Part shown: in pieces, positions 59,832-64,000 of the stretch
How the letters are laid out: each line of letters starts with the position of its first letter
How positions within the stretch are numbered: the first letter of the stretch is position 1
DNA from: Hepsetus odoe
Taxonomy: Eukaryota > Chordata > Actinopteri > Characiformes > Hepsetidae
NCBI GenBank assembly: GCA_017165825.1
Contig: CM029387.1
Location: forward strand, 7,289,683 to 7,353,682
Reading direction: 5' to 3'
Length of the DNA: 64,000 bases
The notes under the pieces: generated by a model
The model's database searches: none
The model's input: the letters and a program-made list of their open reading frames with translations, nothing else
What the model was told of the DNA's origin: nothing
Position numbers and translations under genes: made by a program

Positions 59832-60108
59832 TGTCATGCTGTGGTGGGATTGACTGGACGTAATCGTGGAGTCAGGATTACGGAAAGGGGTTTTATTCCA
59901 AACTAACGTGAAACACACAAGCTTAAAGCAAACTCAGTATTCACATAGACCATGAAACATAAGCCAACGACACATCAGACGAACAATGACCAACGGCTCT
60001 GCCCTGACTCACTGAGATCTATATACCTTTAGACTAATGAGGCACATCTTTTGACACAACGAGGTGTCAGGTGTGCCCAGTCATTGCAGAGCGCCGCAAA
60101 ACATGACA
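59832..60108 (-). mobile_element. Second solo LTR of the same family (277 bp)
   Basis: Plus-strand ends TGTCATGC and CATGACA, flanked by AATAT at 59827-59831 and 60109-60113 (5-bp target duplication). On the minus strand it has a TATA-like GGTATATAG and downstream GGAATAAAACC. Compared with the LTR at 6551 it shares GGCGCTCTGC (GGCGCTCTGTT there), the ACTGxGCACACCTG word, TCATTAG and CAGTGAGTCAG in the same order. No internal region is present. Confidence 0.78.
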
Positions 60109-60390
60109 AATATAGTTTATTAGTGCCTTTTACTGAATTCTGTAATGCGATGGGGCAGAAATCAGGCCTTTTGGGTGAGTCACAAAGGTGCTGGATAGGC
60201 TGATTGATTGGTTGGATTGATTTTTTTTGCCATGGCAGCTAAGATTTTTGTGTGGTGTAGCCAAAACTTTAGAAAGGTTGTGTGACAAAAAAGAACCTTC
60301 CTTTGGTTCTTTCAGTGCATAGTGCTTCACATTTATACCTCATTGGCCTTAATTATGCTTTATAAAAGGAAGATGGCTCTTCTTTCACAG

Positions 60391-60579
60391 TGGTGTCCAA
60401 TTATATTCATAAAGGGCCACTGTGACTTAAGGTTTCCCGTCCCAAACTGGCAGGAGCTCACCCAAATCCACTCGTTTAATCAGTTGGTCTATGTCTTCAA
60501 ACAAGTGATCATGTGTTCTGCTTTCTTGGAACGAATACCTGTCATCGCACTGGCCTTTTGCAGATAACGTTGGACACCA
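60391..60579. mobile_element. Small MITE-like hairpin element (189 bp)
   Basis: Starts TGGTGTCCAATTATATTCATAAAGGGCCA and ends with the imperfect inverse TGGCCTTTTGCAGATAACGTTGGACACCA. The overlapping open frames on both strands result from this element and are not genes. No convincing target duplication. Confidence 0.75.
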
Positions 60580-61074
60580 CAGCTCAGTGACATTTATCTT
60601 AGAGCCCTTTCTGGCACCCTTATTTTTCAGACAAGGGAAACCGTTCCTGAACATTACACATGAACCCTGGAGAGAAAGTGGTTTTATAACACATTGCGCA
60701 ACATTGTTGTGGACTCTCACTTTTCCCAAAGGTTTTGATTTTCTCTTGTTTCTTTGCAAGAACATCAGTTATTGACTTGTCTTGTTCATAGGCAGACAGA
60801 TCTTTTGAATGCTAAATTATACATTTCATTTTGTTAATGAAATGTGTCTATGTGTCACTATTAAATATCTTTTACTCTTAGAACTGTAAACAATGCTGTA
60901 ATAGTTTTTCATAGCTGCTGACTGATAACCTTCTCACTTGAGAAGTATTCTTGAAAAATTTACATTTTTTCTCTATCACTACCATGGAAATAAGTGATTC
61001 ATGCATTCATCCCATTTGTCTGAATAACTGTAACTCATTGCTTATGGGTGTCAGACATTTCTTGCACAATTAGA

Positions 61075-61700
61075 GCCCGTTCAGAATGCTGTAGGTCAGT
61101 TACTCACAGCGCAAAAGGAATGATCCTTTTATACCCATTTTAGCATCTGTTCTCTGGCTCCCAGTGTATTCCAGAATTGAGTTTAAGGTTGTACTGTGGG
61201 TTTTAAGGCTGACTCCCATCTTATATCAGACCCACAGTCTTAAAAATAAAAACGCCAAAATAGTTGTTTCAAGTGATGCCAAAAAAAAAATCTTTTAGTT
61301 CCTTAAAAAAAAACATGTTTAAAAATCAGGCTATAAAGAACTTCACTCAATGTAAAGGTTCTTACTGAAACCTTTACATTATTTAGCATAATTTTCAAAA
61401 ATTGCCTTGAATGTCTTTACAGGGAAACACATACATTTTCAGTTGTCACATAAAGAACCCTTTTTAAACTGTACTCTACTCTCAAATGCTGTAGTGCCTT
61501 GAAATCCTCTGAATAATGCCTTCTAAGGATGCCCTGTTGAAGGATTAAGCTAAAAGGTGATTGAGCGCTCCCAGCAGTGACTATTGAGCTTTAGAACAGT
61601 CTCCCTGCTGAGATCAGAGATGTGTCTACCTTACTGTCATTCAAGTTGAAGCTTAAAACATATTTGTTACATTTGGTTTTCAGAGACAGCTGAGGGCACT
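61075..61700 (+). pseudogene. LINE 3' remnant split by a GGTTCTT-type repeat
   Basis: The left block (61075-61225) translates to pieces such as PVQNAVGQLLT, then SICSLAPSVFQN, comparable to the LQPVQNAAARLL ... HWLPV region near the end of fish LINE ORF2 proteins. The right block (61555-61700) continues the same region (WALEQSPC, then SFKLKLKT-like). Between them (61225-61550) lies a segment with TAAAGAACTTC, AAAGGTTCTTAC and AAAGAACCC, the interspersed repeat of 1880-2165. Dead and nested. Confidence 0.6.
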
Positions 61701-61910
61701 TGCTTCTTTGTTTTTGGTTTTGTTACTTTCCTTTTCTGTTTGACTTAGTTTTTTTAAATGTCTTTTGAGTTTATGAGACATCGGTTGGTTTAAATGTTAC
61801 AGAAATAAATGTTAGTAAAATACATTTGCTACCATGTGTGTAAAAAACATTCAAAATATTCACCATGTGAATAAGGGGAATAATCCATTTACTTTTAATG
61901 CATCTACCTA

Positions 61911-61927
61911 TTTCTGTTCCCCTGCAG
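61911..61927 (+). promoter_or_regulatory. tmem200c: 3' splice acceptor of the tmem200c coding exon
   Basis: TTTCTGTTCCCCTGCAG|GG, a good pyrimidine tract and CAG, 33 nt upstream of the ATG. No in-frame ATG lies between acceptor and start; the 5' leader includes an in-frame-neutral TAA at 61934-61936. Confidence 0.75.
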
Positions 61928-61960
61928 GGTGATTAAAAGCTCCGTCATCCAGCAGGCACA

Positions 61961-63469
61961 ATGATAGCCACAGGAGGCCTTCTGAGGATCTCCCGGCGCC
62001 AGGATTCATTGCGTGCCAAGAACCGAGCCGAGAACAAGCGAAGGAGGAAAGCTAAGAAAAAGAGGAAAAATGACGTGGTGGTGGTGAAGGGCAAACTGAA
62101 TCTTTGCTCTGTCTCAGGCCTGGCTGCAGCAGCTGGGGTTCTGGTTTTGATGGTAGGCATATCTATGGCTGTCCTGGGCTACTGGCCCAAAGAGAACCTG
62201 GCCCATCCCATTAGCTCGCACAGAATAAAGCCTGTGAAACATCCAGGTCCTTTGGACAAAACCTCTCAAAAGGATTCCAATTTCACAAGCAATAATAAGC
62301 TGAAAACCCAGTTTAATGGCAGCGATACCACAATTAACTCCACCAAGCCCATTTCTCCTGCTTCCAGACGTGTCAATTTCTTCAAAGGCTTCTTCTCCAA
62401 CTACCAGTACTCTGACAACCTAAAAGTGCTCGGGCCACTGGTCATGGGCATCGGAATCTTCCTCTTCATTTGCGCCAATGCTGTGCTTCACGAGAACCGT
62501 GACAAGAAGACCAAAATCATCAACCTGAGGGACATCTACTCAACAGTCATAGATATCCACAGTCTCCGGTCCAAAGACTGTTCTCCTTTCAATGGGCTGC
62601 TGAGTTGTGCACAGTCCAGGTCTGGAGACAAACCGGCCACATATGGAAATCCCATGCCTTCTAGAGGTTCTTGGCCCTCCACCCTATCCTGTAAGGGCCT
62701 GGACTTCAGGAGACCATCATGTGTAAGGAAATGCAGCTGGACAAGGGAGAGGCAATCATTCACTGATACAATATACAGTATTTATAGGGACCAGTCCACG
62801 TTTGAGGAACCAACAGCTACTCCCAAAGAGTGGGAAACACGCTCCATAGTTGCCTCCTCGGTCAACGCATTCACTTTACCAGTGATCAAGCTCAACAACC
62901 ATGAAATGGAGGCCAGAGAGAGAGACTCTGCAAGTTATGAAGCCCCCTGCAGTTTCAAAGAGAAACTGCAGTCATCATGCCAGAGCTCAGGAGAGCTCAT
63001 TGGTGCTTCTGTGCAAACCAGAGCAGAGGTGTCGAGGGCGGCTTTGTCACTGTCGCAGGATTCCAAGCTCTCGGACGAAGTTCAGGCAGGATCCAGAGCA
63101 CACCAGGAGCAGCAGCTGCTGCATCCTAGCCCTGAATTCAGAATCCTGGGGTCCCACCTGTCCCTGAATGCCCTTTCTGACCTAGGCGCTGGACGTCATG
63201 AAGAAAGGTCAAGGAGGTTCAGCTGTCCCAGGCTGGACCGCTCTGGCAGCAAGGGCTACATCAAGTTGGCCGAGCTGGGAGGAGATTCATTTGAGGCAGC
63301 AGATGGGATGCCCGAATCAGGACCTGGAGAGGCAGTGATGCAAAGGGAGGGTCGCGTCATGAGTGCACACACCCTCCCCTGGAACTCTCTCACACAGCTT
63401 CAGATAGAGATTGACTCTTCAAACTCTCGGCAGGCCGACGCAGAGATGGAGCCAAAGGCAAATCTCTGA
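61961..63469 (+). CDS. tmem200c: Transmembrane protein 200C-like (TMEM200 family), 502 aa
   Basis: Two-pass membrane protein of the vertebrate TMEM200 family, whose biochemical role is poorly defined. Residues 1-10 (MIATGGLLRI) and a basic patch at 26-36 (KRRRKAKKKRK) are followed by the family block NDVVVVKGKLNLCS (37-50). Membrane segment 1 is about 51-76, ending in GYWP. The loop 77-150 carries three N-glycosylation sequons (NFT 107, NGS 119, NST 126). Membrane segment 2 is about 157-176, followed by the hallmark HENRDKKTKIINLRDIYST (177-195). Later conserved islands are AFTLPVIKLNN (303-313) and PRLDRSGSKGYIKL (423-436). The N-terminus and KNDVVVVKGKL favour paralog C over A or B. The coding sequence sits in one exon; the start is the first ATG after the acceptor. 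The C-terminus lacks the FTNKEKL-type ending I recall from mammalian TMEM200A/C. No frameshift is seen. Confidence 0.92.
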   Translation: MIATGGLLRISRRQDSLRAKNRAENKRRRKAKKKRKNDVVVVKGKLNLCSVSGLAAAAGVLVLMVGISMAVLGYWPKENLAHPISSHRIKPVKHPGPLDKTSQKDSNFTSNNKLKTQFNGSDTTINSTKPISPASRRVNFFKGFFSNYQYSDNLKVLGPLVMGIGIFLFICANAVLHENRDKKTKIINLRDIYSTVIDIHSLRSKDCSPFNGLLSCAQSRSGDKPATYGNPMPSRGSWPSTLSCKGLDFRRPSCVRKCSWTRERQSFTDTIYSIYRDQSTFEEPTATPKEWETRSIVASSVNAFTLPVIKLNNHEMEARERDSASYEAPCSFKEKLQSSCQSSGELIGASVQTRAEVSRAALSLSQDSKLSDEVQAGSRAHQEQQLLHPSPEFRILGSHLSLNALSDLGAGRHEERSRRFSCPRLDRSGSKGYIKLAELGGDSFEAADGMPESGPGEAVMQREGRVMSAHTLPWNSLTQLQIEIDSSNSRQADAEMEPKANL

Positions 63470-63665
63470 GAGACGGAGAAAACAGACAGATGGAATGTCT
63501 ATCCAAGTGCAGGCTTAGAAATCCATCAGTGATTTTCATTTATGAACGGGTGTGGAGGACATTGTCAGTGAGCCTGTAGCATATCTACACAAAACATTTG
63601 ATAATATTTGTACAGAACTCTTCTATGGACACATACGTGTATGAATAAAGTGTGATAGACCGGGG
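63470..63665 (+). other. tmem200c: 3' UTR of tmem200c
   Basis: Non-coding sequence from the TGA stop to just past the polyadenylation signal. It is short for a vertebrate brain-expressed gene, so alternative distal signals beyond the window are possible. Confidence 0.6.
63644..63649 (+). terminator. tmem200c: Polyadenylation signal AATAAA
   Basis: Canonical AATAAA 175 nt after the stop codon, followed by a TG-containing stretch (GTGTGATAG). Confidence 0.65.
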
Positions 63666-64000
63666 CCCCAATCCAGCATCCGAGGATTCACATTTTTGTT
63701 CGAGGTTGCGGTCAGTAGATTACTCCAAGAGTAGAATTGAGTCGTTCTTGTGCCTTTCTATGATCTGTTATATGCTCTTCTGTCTTACACTGAGGTAGTG
63801 TTGCCTGTTGAGTAATTTTAAATGTAATAATTAATGATCAATTAGTCATTCCTGGGCACTTTATTCAAACCCAGCTATTGATGTGTTTTCTGGGAAGTTT
63901 CACCAATTTTTTGTCACACAAAAGACACTTTCGCAATTGGAATATCTGTCTAGTAGATGAGTTATCTGTAGATGAGTTATCTTCAGACCTTCTTTCTGTT
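63666..64000. other. Right flank, nothing recognised
   Basis: AT-rich sequence downstream of the proposed poly(A) site. It could be a longer 3' UTR or intergenic DNA. A GTAGATGAGTTATCT unit is repeated at 63954-63982. Confidence 0.45.

Larger units (their letters stand above)
44510..61927 (+). other. tmem200c: Probable 17.4-kb intron 1 of tmem200c
   Basis: Runs from donor GTAAGT at 44510 to acceptor TTTCTGTTCCCCTGCAG ending at 61927. The acceptor is well formed, with a pyrimidine run, and lies 33 nt before the start codon. The intron contains SINEs, RTE fragments, a MITE, a solo LTR and several unique segments. Intermediate non-coding exons may exist and would not be detectable here. Confidence 0.55.

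Noticed and set aside
60322..60775. Overlapping frames of 81, 112 and 62 aa
   Set aside because: They derive from a 189-bp inverted-repeat element; no protein family recognised.
61961..63469. Assignment of the gene to tmem200a
   Set aside because: The AFTLPVIKLNN island is also like paralog A, but the N-terminus MIATGGLLRIS and the KNDVVVVKGKL block fit C better. A phylogeny would settle it.
1..64000. CRISPR arrays, operons or prophage-type systems
   Set aside because: No spaced direct repeats with unique spacers and no bacterial-type gene clusters. The tandem repeats seen are microsatellites or eukaryotic minisatellites.

Overview
This window looks like teleost fish genomic DNA. The repeat set is typical of fish: a tRNA-derived SINE with an A box and B box, RTE-like and L2/CR1-like LINE remnants, hairpin-type DNA elements, and long (AC)n and (AT)n tracts. 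The one clear gene is a vertebrate TMEM200-family gene. Nothing supports a bacterial, phage or plasmid origin, and there is no operon or CRISPR array. I cannot name the species from sequence alone.

Layout. Positions 1-44340 form a gene-poor stretch with no convincing intact coding gene. It holds a short IQ-motif fragment (about 4640-5016), many SINE copies, LINE remnants at 18.4, 21.9, 24.2 and 35.3 kb, DNA-element remnants at 8.5, 10.8, 28.4 and 39.0 kb, and several unique, homeodomain-site-rich stretches that look like conserved non-coding elements. At 44345-44550 there is a compact CpG island with a GC box and a strong GTAAGT donor. It is the best candidate for the non-coding first exon of the gene at the right end. 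Between 44510 and 61927 lies the probable 17.4-kb intron, filled with SINEs, RTE fragments, a MITE, a solo LTR and candidate regulatory elements. At 61928-63665 is the terminal coding exon of tmem200c (502 aa, two membrane segments), preceded by a good splice acceptor and followed by an AATAAA signal.

The mobile-element history is readable. Five SINE or SINE-tail insertions have target-site duplications that can be read directly. Two 276-277 bp solo LTRs each carry a 5-bp duplication, and one of them has landed inside an older SINE. The most unusual structure is at 31912-32158, where a SINE is fused head-to-head with the first ~57 nt of a U2 snRNA copy. A 7-bp direct repeat flanks the whole composite, as expected from a twin-primed (5'-inverted) chimeric retrotransposition.

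Limits: no alignment or database search was run. Family names for repeats rest on recognition of motifs and on comparisons between copies inside the window. Boundaries are approximate except where a target-site duplication is stated.
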